A stretch of 64,000 nt of DNA, taken from Sternotherus odoratus (Eukaryota; Chordata; Testudines; Kinosternidae). The position numbers and the translations under genes were made by a program. Of the stretch, positions 45,816 through 57,654 are shown in pieces (the first letter of the stretch is position 1; every line of letters begins with the position of its first letter). The notes below the pieces were generated by a model that saw only the letters and a program-made list of their open reading frames with translations, made no database searches and was not told the origin of the DNA. The stretch spans positions 17,211,603 through 17,275,602 of the forward strand of contig JAVMKO010000001.1 in assembly GCA_032164245.1 (NCBI GenBank), given 5' to 3'.

Positions 45816-46705
45816 TTATGGTAGAGCATAGCTAATCCACCTCCCCGACAAGCAGTAACTGTGTCAATGGGAGAAGCTCTCCTGACGGTATACTGCTGTC
45901 CACACAGGGGGTTAGTTTGGTATAACAACCATACACTGAAGTCAATGGGATCCTTTCTTTTACTTTCACTGAGTGTTGGATCAGGCTTTTATGAGAGTGT
46001 CCTCATTAGCTCTGTGTAGAAATCAGTATAAGAAGCTACAGATGATTCAGTAAAACATTAGATCTTGCAGATTTTATTGGGTAAAATGACCAATTATTTC
46101 AAATGTGTTACGTGCTTCTGCGTCAGTGACAATTACTAATACTCATGCGTATGGGGCATTGTAATGAAAAGTAAAATAATTGGTGGATAAATGCAATTTT
46201 CAGACGAAATAGGTGAACCATGCTAAAATGTAAATATATTATTCTCTCATTTTGGGTGCTAGGAACATAATGATCTATTTGCTGACAAAGAAGGCTACTT
46301 CTATTTTAAATATTAAACAATCACTTCTTCATACCTTGTAATGGTGCTTGCAGTTTAGCTTTAATAAGCGTGATTCACACATAACACTCTTTTCATATAC
46401 AAGTCTAATAAGTAATTTACAATTCTTATTATTTCATATATTTTCTAACTCTGTTTTGGCCTAGAGCCAGCAAGATATTGGTGGAATGCTTAACAGCATG
46501 CCAGTTATTATTCTTGGCCTTGTAAGACTTCATAAGCAGCCTGTAAGGACAGAAATAAAATGACATAGCAATTGCTAATTTTAAGTTGTTTGACACTCGG
46601 TTGCAACCATTCTTGAGTATGACAGAGCAAAATATAAACTGTACTGTGGGAAGAGAAGAGGAATACAAGGGCTGAGCATCTCATGTGAAGTGCTTGGTAG
46701 CTGAG
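45816..46705. other. Intron stretch, no recognised feature
   Basis: A weak foldback relic (GAAGTCAATGGGATCC, GGATCAGGC) lies at 45890-45990. No gene. Confidence 0.45.
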
Positions 46706-46888
46706 GCCCAGATTTACAAAGGGATTTAGGTGCCAGAACAGGCAGATAGGCACTTAATGGTATTTATAAAAGGCTACAGTGAAATAGACACCTATGTCTC
46801 ATTGACTTTCAATGGCAGGTAGATGCCTAGCCATTAGGCACCACTCTCGATCTTTGCGTGGCTCAATACCTTTGTAAATCTGGCCCTG
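46706..46888. repeat. Foldback element, 183 bp
   Basis: Ends GGCCCAGATTTACAAAGG and reverse of the right GGCCAGATTTACAAAGG; interior has TTAGGTGCC / GGCACC-type inverted words. Probably a MITE. Confidence 0.75.
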
Positions 46889-47370
46889 GGCACCTTGTAG
46901 AATGGGATGCACATTTTTCTTTTTCTTTTTCCACAGGTCAGTAACTGTATCCCTTCCAGCTCTGCCTCTGCGATTGTATGATTAGCCTTTAAAGACCATT
47001 TTTTTTGCAAGAATACTTCCATTCTAAAATTACCTGAAGCATATCTTTGATGTAGAAATTAAAGGGGTCTCTGTTCTTCAGCCACGGTTTCCTAATATAT
47101 TATTACTATCACTGTTATTTCTCTGTTTATTATATTATATGTTTCCAAATAACACTCTCCGAGTGATAGGTGTTTCAAGAGACACTAAGCCGCCGGGTTG
47201 GCACTATGAAGAAAATAGGAGCTCCAGTCCAAATGTGGTAAAAGAAATGGAATCTATTAGACCTTCCTCCATCTTGCTGAAAAGAACAAAAAGAAACACA
47301 CAACAAAGATTTCTATAATTTACAGCATAAGGATCTGGGCCTGATAATGGGGCTGATTAGCTGGCTCTGA

Positions 47371-47480
47371 ATTAAAGCTGCTAGGCTAACCCCTTCTCCA
47401 GAGGTTTCTGGGTCTTTATATATATATATATATAAAGACCCAGAAACCTCTGGAGAAGGGGTTAGCCTAGCAGCTTTAAT
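47371..47480. repeat. Perfect 110-bp palindrome
   Basis: The 55 bases 47371-47425 are the exact reverse complement of 47426-47480, with no spacer and an AT-rich centre (TATATATATA). The match stops at 47370/47481. Arms include GGTTTCTGGGTCTTTATA. A further AT-rich tract (TATATATAGTATATATATA) follows. Confidence 0.97.
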
Positions 47481-48234
47481 ATATATAGTATATATATATA
47501 CTGTTTAGTTTGAAGCCATTTGAAACCTACTGCAACTATAGCCAAGTTCCACTGAAAGCGATCTGACTCTTCTGTAGCCAGGCAACCACCAACATGAGTT
47601 TATACACAGGTGCCCATTTTGCCATTTGTCCTTTTCCTAGTTTTCTGAGAAAGGTAGAAAGAGAGACAGAATGCAGCAACAATTTACAAAGGAAGAAAAA
47701 AACAACAGGATGACCTATCTTTCATTCACATCCCATTGTCTCTCACACACACACTTTTACCACACAAAACTAGAAAATCCAGAATAAGGAAAAATAACTT
47801 ATCTCTATGGGAACAATAGATAAACAAAAGTCCAAAGCAGGCCATTAAACAGACAGACCATCATATTACAATGATGAACAAACATCGAGGAAGGCATTGT
47901 CTCAATGTGTCTAAGAGGCTTTGATGAGTTTTAGGTGGTGGGTAAGCTTTCTAGAAAAGGACAACAATATTTTGGATGAACAATAAAATGTTCAAGTGGA
48001 TTTTTGCCCTTCTGTACTTTGGATACATTAAATTGTGCATTAAAATGTTGCATTAGATGAATGGTGTGAGTCTTCCAGCAAGAGCTATCTATGGGAACCA
48101 GGAAAATAATTGTGTACAATGTGTATAGGATTTGGATTACAAGTACTGTAATGACAACAATAACAGCCAAAAGCATAATATGATTTTACTTTCAAAAATA
48201 TTTATTTTATTTAATGCTGTTTGTTATGTTATAG
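47481..48234. other. Intron end, no recognised repeat
   Basis: AT-rich intron leading to the PCLO exon A acceptor (TTTGTTATGTTATAG). No gene on either strand. Confidence 0.55.
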
Positions 48235-49158
48235 GTACAAGAATGGCTGTGCTTAACCTGCCAGAGACAAAGAGCAATATCAGGACAACTTGGGGATATG
48301 GGCAAAATGCCACCTCCAATGGCAGCCCCTTCACAGTCAATATCCAAACCAGCTGTTGTTCCTCAGAGCCAGCCTATGCCAACCGTGTCAGATCACCTTC
48401 AGAAAACTGCAGCTCTGCCTACCCAAATAGTGGAAAAATCAAAAGAAGAACCAGGAATTCAGAAGAAAGTTCCAAAGCTTTCTCAGGGGAAATTGGCAAA
48501 GACTCTTTCAGCTGATAAAATCCAGCAGAGGATTCAGAAGGAAGATCCAAAACTTCAGCAGGGGAAATTGGCAAAGACACTTTCAGCTGATAAAATCCAG
48601 GAAGGGATTCAGAAGGAAGATCCAAAATTCCAGTTGGGGAAACTGGTTAAGATACCATCAGCTGATAAAATCCATCAAGGAATTCAGAAGGAAGTTCCCA
48701 AACTTCAGCAGGGGAAACTGTCAAGGAAACCCTCAGCTGATAAAATTCACCAGGGAATACAGAAGGAGGATCCAAAACATCAACACGGAAAACTGGCAAA
48801 GACATCATCAGTGGATAAAATTCCTCCAGAGATAAGTTCAGATATGAAGCAACTTATAAGCAAATTGGAAGACGACAAAAAAGGTAAACTCCCAGAAGAG
48901 AAACCATCCCTCCCAGAGGACAAAAAAGAGGACATCAGAATTGAGACTAAAGGACAAGGTATCAAAGAGAAGGTAGAAGCCAAAGTACCTCCTGAGAAAT
49001 TGCAGGTTAAGAAACAAGAGGAGATTAAGAAGGAAGATTTGACCACTGTGATTCCACAAATGGTATCCAAACATGAAAAAATTCAAAAAGAAGAAACCCT
49101 AGCTCAAGTAGCACCTTTGCCAAGACCTGATCATGTGGAAACAGTCAAAGAAAAAACA
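48235..49158 (+). CDS. PCLO: PCLO (Piccolo) internal exon: end of zinc finger 2 plus 25-residue repeats
   Basis: This exon of 924 bp (308 codons, phase 0 at both ends) encodes part of Piccolo, a very large scaffold protein of the presynaptic active zone that helps organise synaptic vesicles and actin. The exon starts after a TAG acceptor at 48232-48234 and reads [20 protein letters not shown], which is the last Cys-x-x-Cys knuckle and exit of the second Piccolo/Bassoon double zinc finger; the earlier cysteines must lie in an exon upstream of the window. After a Pro/Gln-rich linker come five tandem 25-residue repeats (48457-48831, core [12 protein letters not shown]), then a Lys/Glu-rich low-complexity stretch. 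The donor is CA|GTAAGA at 49158/49159. Translation would run on to a stop at 49198-49200 if unspliced. The finger match is strong; the repeat array looks lineage-specific (inference). Confidence 0.96.
48457..48831 (+). repeat. Five tandem 75-bp (25-aa) coding repeats in PCLO
   Basis: Five uninterrupted units of exactly 25 codons begin at 48457, 48532, 48607, 48682 and 48757. Each has the frame IQKxxPKxxxGKLxxxxSxDKI. Units 1 and 2 share the [13 protein letters not shown] block and differ at few positions; units 3 to 5 are more diverged. All stay in frame, as expected of selection or recent duplication in coding DNA. Confidence 0.95.
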
Positions 49159-50209
49159 GTAAGATTTTTTTCCTTTTCCTTTTGCTATAGTAGGCTATAA
49201 AGGACCCTTACTTATGTGAGTGGTCCTTATTCTCACAGCTGTTGCAACGACATGGCATAACTCTCACTAGTAAGGGTGATGACTCCTGTCAGTAAGGATA
49301 TACACAATAGGGCGCATAGTGCCCTTGTGTGGTTTTTCATTTCAGTTTGCATAATTTTCAGTCTCTACAGTTGAGAACTGAGACTAAACCAAAATTGCTT
49401 TTTTGAAGTCAGATTCAAACCTTTCTCTTTTTTTAATGGCCGTTGTAGATATTTTTAGGTTTTTGTTTAATTTTAAGTTGAAACTGATACACATATTTCA
49501 TAGATCTCAGTCCCTGGAGGAACCAAGCTGCAACAATATTTCACTCTGTTAATGACTGTTTTCACTGGTCTCTCTGGATTATTTTTTGCTTCCGATATTT
49601 TGATTTGGAGGAAGTGACCAGTTTAAATTATAAAAGAGCTATATTTCTTAGTCTGGAAATGGTGGGCAAATGTGCTGATTTCATGGGCCTTCATCCTACT
49701 TTGGGATCTGCTAATACAGATTTTTATGTCCATGCAGGGTTGCATAGGCCCACTGAAGGCAAATGGGATTTATATGATACAGGAATACTGTAATACTAAA
49801 TCACAGTACAGGATTAATGCTGTGTTTTGTAGTAAATTTACATATATAATATAGAACTCATCCACATTGTATAACTGATTTCCTTCTCTTGTGGAAAATT
49901 GGATGTTTTCAAGTAGAAGTTATATATGGACTTTCCATTCACATAAATCAGTTAATGTTATCATGTAATAACTGATATACTTGGCTGCACTGTACAGACA
50001 CATTCACTGGATGTACAGTAATTGTTAAGCCATTCATCAACTAAATGTGGCTAAAAAAATGATTTATACAAATTTTGTGGGAGATGAAAAATTATGCTCC
50101 TTCTAATTAACCTTGAACTAATGATTGATCATTCATTACAAAAGTATTGGGGTGGTGAAGGGAAATTATTTTATGTCTGCCAGGTATGATATAAAGCTTT
50201 CAAATAGAG

Positions 50210-50720
50210 CTAGTCTATTTTTCAGAACCGACCAAAATATTTTGGCTGAAAACTGAGAGAGCTTGATTTCGAAACTCATAGGAGTTGCAATTTGGGTGCC
50301 TCACACTCCCATTCTCTTCTGTAAGATACACTCCCTGGCAGGACTAAATCTAACACTATGGTCTCCCCTTATGGTGTGGGGAGGTAATTGCACGATGGGA
50401 GTCCTAGCACTGATGCATCATGGGAGATCAGAAGATGCATTTTAAAAATGGGAGCCAAGTCTATAGAGAAGGATGGGGCAGTAAGGAAATGGAATTACAA
50501 CTCTCATAAGGTATAGTGGCAGGATATCCAAAACAACATATTTTAATTTTTGGCTGAAAGATTTCAATTTGGGGACATTTTATTTTTCAACAAAAATCAG
50601 AATTTTCCATGAACAAGAGATGCTTTTTCACAAAATTTGTCTTATGAAAAACCCAATTTTCTGTCAAACAACATTCTTCAGTTTCTATAATTTAATTTTT
50701 TATTATGCAAAGACTAAAAA
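50210..50720. repeat. Old 'AAAATATTTTGG' repeat with CATCATGGGAG core
   Basis: Contains ACCAAAATATTTTGGCTGAA, TGATGCATCATGGGAGATCA and many AAAATTTT words. The GCATCATGGGAG word is shared with the block near 14.07 kb. Family unknown. Confidence 0.45.
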
Positions 50721-50729
50721 ATGTTGCCT

Positions 50730-51090
50730 AGTGTTTAGGGCATCGTTCTGAGATTCCAGGGTTCTGTTTCGGGTTCTCACACTCCTTCTGTAATCATAGT
50801 ATTTCACCTGATTTCTGTATAGAAAACTTGCTCACTTTATTCTTCTAATATTACCACTGAATACTTATTACAATCAAGGAGACTACTAGAATTGATAACG
50901 TGAATGGGATTTAGCCTTCTATACCTCACTTTACTGATCTGTAAAATGAATATGATGGTAAACATGTACTCCACATTACCAGAGTGAACCTTTGGCCTTT
51001 ACTTCGTTAATATTTGTAAAGCATTTGGAGTTGCACGCATGAAGGAACTACATATATTTATTATTATTATTATTATTATTTATTAAAACC
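50730..51090 (+). repeat. MIR-type SINE with (TTA)n
   Basis: The middle and right parts (CTTTACTGATCTGTAAAATG, AAGCATTTGGAGTTG) fit a MIR-type SINE; a (TTA)n run at about 51057-51083 follows. Confidence 0.5.
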
Positions 51091-51669
51091 AGATCTCTTT
51101 GAAACATAGCACACATTTTGATAAAGAATACCCATTTTTAAATACAAAGGTTACGTTATTTTTTTCCTTTCCTTTCTTTGGTCACCGGGGAAATCCTTCG
51201 TAGTTTCTACCAATGAGAAAATAAATTGTGGCTCTGTCAGTTGGTTTCCTAAAAGCAATTATGATAATTTATAGTTATTTATTGAACACCATTAATATTT
51301 TCTCTGAAGTACAACAAACAGCAGGAGATACCATCTTGCCCCAGGGCTCTTGTAATCCAAGTAAAACAGAATATAACAATTTGAGTAGATTGCTCATTTA
51401 CACCTCTTGATTTGGTGCAGGTCAATTTCCAGGCAGAATATTTTTAAAATGAATTTGGAGAAGAATAGTTTAAAGGATTTCTGTAAGAAGTATTTTTAAA
51501 GAAGGAATTTGAGTGAAAAGGTAATAAATTTTAGCACTTAAAATTGCTATGTGCAGTTTGCTATCTCTATGCAAACATTAATTAATTCTCACAGTAATCC
51601 CAAGAGATAGATCAATATTAGTATTTCCATTTTAACAGAGAGCAAAATTAAAACACACATTGCAGCCAA

Positions 51670-51905
51670 GGTGCATGGTTTCAGCACATGATCCGATCTA
51701 GTTTTAATCTAGCTAGCATGAGTACCATTAATGAAGTCGCAATAGCAGGCTTCAGAATGGTCTGTACAAGCCCATCTGGAACCCTGGGTACTTACACAGG
51801 TAGCTAGCCCATGCTGACACCCGTGCAGCCACAGCTTCACTGCTGTTGGTACTTGCACTAGCTAGATTAAAGCTATATTGACTGCTGTCATCACACCTCC
51901 AATTG
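51670..51905. repeat. MITE-like element with 'TAGCTAGATTAAAGC' words
   Basis: Inverted pairs such as AATCTAGCTAGCATG (51707-) and CTAGCTAGATTAAAGC (51857-) indicate a foldback element. Confidence 0.55.
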
Positions 51906-51910
51906 CAACA

Positions 51911-53280
51911 CATACATAACCATACAGAGGTTAAAGGTCCTCATCCACAGCCCAGTAACATCAATGGAAACGTTTCACTGGGCTTTAGATCAGATTCTGA
52001 AAGACTTGCCTGAATCCATTGAGTCAGTAATTAGACCCAAGATTAGACTTCATTAGATTCTGGCTCCTATTCTTGAGTTTGGTCCACCTGATAACACTTC
52101 CCTGCTACAATAATCTGGTTTTAAATTTTGTCCGTGCATTAGCTTTCCCATTATGTATTATCTGTCAAAACATCTGCTAAGTTTCAGAGTTACTGGATCA
52201 ATAATTGGAAGAGGAAGGAAAGACTGGTTTATAAAGGGCTTTTCTCTGAGCGCCTGGATATATTGAGAAAGTAGAGCTGACCATCATTTTTCAATATTTT
52301 GATTAATTTATTTTACCCAAATATTTACACAAGACCTTTGGAAAATTGTCCATTAAAGTCAGCACTTTTGACAAGCTGTAGTAGGGGAGGACACTGGACA
52401 AATTCAAAGGGATCAAAACAAAGGCCTTTTTCTCCAGCATTATAGGATGATAAGTGAGTCCTGTGATGTCAAAGAATCATTTACTAGTTTGTAAAATTTG
52501 ATGTGTCTTAGCATATATACAGTTGCTAAAATGTGTATGTTCTTTTCATTAGTTAAAATCTTACATGGCCACTGGTCTTTCTAGTAATTAATTGTTTCTT
52601 AATTAGAGCTGATTCAGACAAACTTTGAGCAGAACATTTTCCATTGGAGAATTCAGTTCTGTTGAAATTTAAACAATTTAGAAAATTGCATCAATTTTGC
52701 CAGAATTTCATTTAATTGAATAAAAGTTCGAACAATATTGAAGTACCCTGTTTTGAAGTTATAACAAAATGTTGCAATTTTTTCCTTTCAAAGTATATTT
52801 TTGTTATGATTTCTTTTTTATTTTGTACTATGTTATATTTTATAAAAGAAAAAAAAAGTTTTTACCAACCCAAAACCACTTCTTCTAAAAAAATTCTTAA
52901 AGAATTTCAACATTTTTGGATTCAGTTCCTAATCAGAACAAAAACAGATTTTAAAATCTCCAACTCCTTAACAAAACAGAGTTTCCATTCTCTCCACAGG
53001 TCTGTTCTTAATCCTTGTAAGAATGACTCAGTCTTAGAAAATTTACATAGCATACCTTTTAAACATTCATTTTCTATTGAACAATAATCTAATTTAATCT
53101 AAATAATTTGTCATCTGTAAACAATTTAACCACAGACATTTAAATATTACCCTCTCTACTTAATAATATCATTCCTTCCATGCTAGGGAATATTATAAAG
53201 AGATACCTTGAACAACATTGTCAGAATCTGAGTGATGGATAAATATTTAAGAATGAGTAAGAGCTTAAAAATGAAAAACT
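51911..53280. other. Intron stretch, no recognised gene
   Basis: AT-rich. 52600-52990 has AAAATTTT-type words like those at 50.2 kb. A 123-codon frame (52716-53087) has no known motif. Confidence 0.4.
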
Positions 53281-53289
53281 CTTACAGGA

Positions 53290-53515
53290 AATAGTTAATA
53301 ATGCCTAGTTCTTATACAGTGCTTGTCAAAGGAAGGCAGTATCACCATCCCCCTTTAACAGATTGGGTAACAGACACACCATCGCTAGTTAACAGATCAG
53401 TAAAGTGACTACCTCAAGACTGTCCAGCAAGTGAGTGGCAGAACCAAGGAGAGAATATAGGTCTTCTGAGTCCCAGTCAACTGCTCCAGCTGTTCGGCCA
53501 CATCTGCCTCTAAGG
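53290..53515 (-). repeat. MIR-type SINE
   Basis: CCTTTAACAGATTGGGTAAC, AAGACTGTCCAGCAAGTGAG, TGGCAGAACCAAGGAGAGAA and TCTGAGTCCCAGTCAACTGC are the reverse MIR in order. Confidence 0.85.
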
Positions 53516-53755
53516 CTGTAGTGATTTAGAGACGTAAACAGAGGGTTTCATTGCTGTCATATAAGTACCTCCTGCACATTTTTAATTGTCATAGGAATTA
53601 AAAAGAAAACTGCAAATGTAGCCTTTCGAGCAGGCCAGACTAACTCCATGGGGAAATAATCTTGTCTCATGCCAATAGAAAGACAGTACCATTGAGTTAG
53701 GAGGGAATTGGAGCAGGGTTTAAATTGGCAAACTTATGGAAAGAAGGCCCTATAG

Positions 53756-53957
53756 CAGCAGTTCTCAAACTTTAGAGAACCGCGACCCTTTTTCCTGTTC
53801 CTCGGCGGCATGGCGGACCCTTGTATGTCCACCGAAAAGCCACCAAATGTGGAACTAATCAATTTGGAGGCTTTTTGGCAGCAGCAGGAGCTTGTGACCC
53901 CCTGGGAGCACTCAGTGACCCCCCAGGAGGTCACGACCCCCAGTTTGAGAAACCCTG
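53756..53957. mobile_element. hAT-type MITE, 202 bp
   Basis: Perfect 8-bp duplications CCCTATAG at 53748-53755 and 53958-53965. Ends CAGCAGTTCTCAAACTTTAG and (reverse) CAGGGTTTCTCAAACTGGGG. The GC-rich interior lacks transposase. Confidence 0.92.
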
Positions 53958-53965
53958 CCCTATAG

Positions 53966-55131
53966 GTTTGTACACCATTCTGGAAGGCCTACTGAGCTTG
54001 ACTGTATGAACATGAGTCCCTCCTAGTTTTGACAGTGAAGCAGTTATATGTTTGCCATCAACTTCAGCCACCTAATGTTGTTCTCTGATAATGGTAACAA
54101 TAATTTCATTATCCCATCTACATAGCCCTCGTGTGCACTGTATTTTCCTTCAGATATAATCATTCATCTAAATAAGTTGTTATTCAATTATGCCTTGAAT
54201 GTAAGAAGTGATATTAGACATGCAATGATACATCACAGGTAAATTAGACGTTTGTTGCTTCAAAACTCTATGACGTGTCTTATTATGTTTGCATGATGTG
54301 TATCACCGGACACACAACTATACACATGGACGTAAGGCATAAAATAAATTCTTGTAAATTGTGCTCCTCCGTAGTGGATTTAAAAAAATCTCATTACATA
54401 TATTCTTATTACTAATAGAAGCACCATAATATTTTAGAGCAAATTCTGCTCCCTAGCTGTTCAATGTGGAACTCCTCTGCACAATGCAGGACCCTATTAC
54501 AGACTGCATGATTCCATGAGCAGAACTCCCACTGGTAGCAAGTGAATGCATTAAGAATGCTCATTGCGGATTAGAGACTAAATGTTTACAAACTGTCATC
54601 TCATTTGTTATGCAGTGATTACAAGAGTGGCTGTTTCTTTTATGCAAGGGCCCAAAGAGCACAGCAGAGCTTGGGCTGGCCGGTGTTCAACCCTGGGACA
54701 ACAGACAGTGGAAATACCTTTAGCTCTCTTAGGTGGTTCTATGAGGGCATAGCAGGGGATAGATCACAATTTGGACTCCATAGATAGCCCTGTCAGCAAC
54801 AGCTACAAGGAGATGTGCTTGAATCAGTCCATCTCCTGGATACCCTGACCGCTCATCCTTTCTGGTCTATGCCTGCTGGCTCCAGATCACAGCAAAACAG
54901 AGGCGATGGTCCCTTCTGGGAGGACTTTCCACAGCCAGGAACCTACAGCCCAGGTTCCATTGGTTTTCATCAATGGGACCCAGTGAAGCAGTCAAGCCCC
55001 AGGAATCTGTTTGATCATTGTCAGTATTTTAATTTAGTGATCTCGTAAAATTTATCCATGTAAGCCTCTATCCTATAAAATTTAAAATAAATAATTCATT
55101 ACAGGTGGATTTTGAATGAGGAGTGTGACGT
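53966..55131. other. Intron stretch, no recognised feature
   Basis: No gene or clear repeat end. Confidence 0.45.
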
Positions 55132-55440
55132 TTTAGGGGTATGTCTACACTTTGAGCTGCGGGTGTCAAGGAGGCATAGTGATGCTAGTTCTCATCGCAT
55201 TAGAGAGCTAAAAACAGAATCTAGCTGCAGTAGTGTGAGTGGCAGCAGACATAGCTGCCCTGAGTAAAGCCCATGGGAGACCCTAAGCACATGTTGAGGG
55301 TAGCTGGCCCATCCTGCAGCTCATACTGCCGCAGATTCACTCTATTTTTAGCATGGTAGCTCAATCAGGGCCCTAATGAGTATGGCTCCTTGAGATGGGA
55401 ATCACACCCCCAGCTCCAAGTGCAGCTATACCTTAGATGT
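55132..55440. mobile_element. MITE with 'GGTATGTCTACACT' end
   Basis: Left GGGGTATGTCTACACTTTGA and reverse of the right AAGGTATAGCTGCACTTGGA are inverted. The interior has GAATCTAGCTGCAGTAG, recalling the element at 51670. Confidence 0.65.
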
Positions 55441-57654
55441 TAAAACCTCATGGAAAAGTTCAGGTGGCTAAAATAGAACATACACATGCTCTGAAAAAAA
55501 TTCTCTTAAATGCCTTATTGGAAAAGGGAAAGAAAACAGGCAAACCTGTTTTTTTAAAAAAAGTTATACTTTAGTGTGGACCTTTTATGAAGATTAAATG
55601 TGATGCTGTTATTAAGGGCCTGTTGTTTTCCAGGGTAGTTTTCCCTGAGTAAGGAGAAAGAAACGCTGTCCTGGGTCATATTAATTTCCCAATTGTTGAT
55701 GAAGAAAAAATGTTTGGAGTCCAGCAAATTGATTCTCAATAGCATTTTAGTGTCATGGTTATGAGCAGAATAGTCAAAAGAAGTGAATACAATGGCATCG
55801 GTCCTGATATCAGATATTTGGGCACACGGTATTGGTAAAAAGAGCTCTCGTCTATTCAAAGGTAATACCTAACTTTGCAAAACATACAGTAAAGTATTCC
55901 AAAGTAGCTAAGGCTGATACAAATGTATTAATATAACATTAATTAATATACAGTATGAAGAGCATAGTTGTTTTAGCACAGAGTATCTATACACACACAA
56001 CACATCCAGAAAAATGTTAAGGTGCTCTGAATATAAATCATAATAATTTTAAAAATCTCACCCTAATTAATCATCAAAATGCTAATAATTGGCAAAAAGA
56101 AGTATTTTTCTACAGGCGTTTTTTTTTTAATGGAATTGCAAATAAACTCTGTATAATTAAAAAGACCTGAAGGTAAATGTAAGTGTAATATTAAAAGTAA
56201 CCGTTATCCCCATTTCAATAACAGATTTGGTTCACAGTAAGTTTCCATTAAAAACAACTTTTTTCTGATAAAATAAGTATATAGAACAAAGCTTCAAAGT
56301 GGTCATTTGCTACAGTCTAGGGATGGCCAGTATTGGTCAGCACAGGTGACGAATATTGCTTAGCTATTTACTGAAGGCATGAACCTGCATAGTGAACTTG
56401 TCGTGGCATGCTTTCAAGATGCCATTGGAGGCAGTGACACTTGTCAGTGAAAAGTGGGATATGTTGTCAACTAGGAGGCAGGATGGGTGCCTGTCATTTA
56501 GGGGAGGATGAGGTATTTTATTAGCTGGAAGGAGAGTTAGCTTGAGAGCCCTTCTCACTAGGAGGTGTAGGAATGTTTGGAGGTGGGAGAGAGTTTTGGG
56601 GATAAGTCTCATTCAAAACCAGGGGAATCCTGGGAATGAAGGTATTGCCACAAGGGATGGATGGGTGGTTTTGTCACCTTGAAAGTGGGCTAGAAGCACT
56701 TGGTCATATAGAAAATTCTGGAAGTTAGGAGGGTAGTCAGGGACTTTTAACTAATGATAAGGAAGGCCATTACAACTGAGAAGATTGGGTTGTTTTTGGT
56801 TTTCAGTTAGGTGTGTGTTCCTTGTAGGCTTTTTCCTCTTCTCTTCAGATCACTGTCTGACCTTCCTGTTTTTCTCTCTGTGACTCCATTTTTCTAGCAG
56901 CAGCACCTACCTACATTACCAAGGAACTCAGAGCCCATCTGCTTCTGTACCTAGGCACTGGGAAAATTCCTCCCGGTTGAATTTTTGTGCACTCTGCCAG
57001 GCAATAGATTATGTGGTGTTCCAGATCCCATTCACTCACTTCAGTATTTCATGCATTTTGCTTCATGCTAGAGAGTTCAGCACTAGGAGGCAGAAACCAA
57101 AGGCCCATCATCCTGGCAGGTGAGGTTATTCTTGTGGATGGGAGATTACATTGGGAAAGAAGGCAGTAGATGCCAGAAATGCTGCAGGCTGATATATAGT
57201 AATCCCTGTTCTACTATATCTACAACTACTTAGTCAGCTTTGTATCCTAGGTGTTAAAAAAAACACATTTAAACTAAATCCATCAAAACCTTGCATTGAT
57301 CATCTACTACTATGCAACAGACTATAATTAGGAAGTGTTTATTTATGTTAAAAATAAAAGATCATCCTTAAGTGCCTAACATGATGAAATCAGTTGCTTG
57401 TGTGAACTGTCATGCAAAGCATAATTAGATTAAATTGAAAAACCTCAATTTGAGGATCTTTTTTTAGATGTTTTAAGAGCTTTGCATACCAAAATTAGTG
57501 TTTCATTAATTTATGATTTGATCTTCTTCTAGTTTAAAATACTTCTTATCATAATGTTTCATTGGGGACATTAACTCTTCCTTGAGAAAAAGCCTTGTAT
57601 GTAATTGCCTGGCAACATTAAGAATTGATATATATGTACATATTTATTTTCTAG
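55441..57654. other. Intron end, no recognised feature
   Basis: AT-rich apart from a G-rich stretch at 56390-56700 with no named family. Leads to the exon B acceptor (TATTTATTTTCTAG). Confidence 0.5.

Larger units (their letters stand above)
1..48234 (+). other. PCLO: PCLO intron (5' end outside window), at least 48 kb
   Basis: No exon of Piccolo was found before 48235: none of the open frames encode the missing part of zinc finger 2. The stretch is therefore one intron that begins before the window and ends at the acceptor 48233-48234. It is AT-rich and holds nearly all repeats listed here. All long open frames inside it fall in repeats or are short chance frames. Confidence 0.85.
49159..57654 (+). 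other. PCLO: PCLO intron between exon A and giant exon
   Basis: Intron of 8496 bp with donor GTAAGA and acceptor CTAG, phase 0. It holds old MIR-type SINEs, a small hAT element and two foldback elements listed separately. No convincing alternative exon was seen. 49201-50200, 51911-53280 and 53966-55131 show no recognised feature beyond unique AT-rich sequence. Confidence 0.9.

Noticed and set aside
49159..49200. Extended end of exon A ([13 protein letters not shown] then stop)
   Set aside because: It is intron sequence with a strong GTAAGA donor and a T-rich tract; the spliced reading joins exon B in frame.
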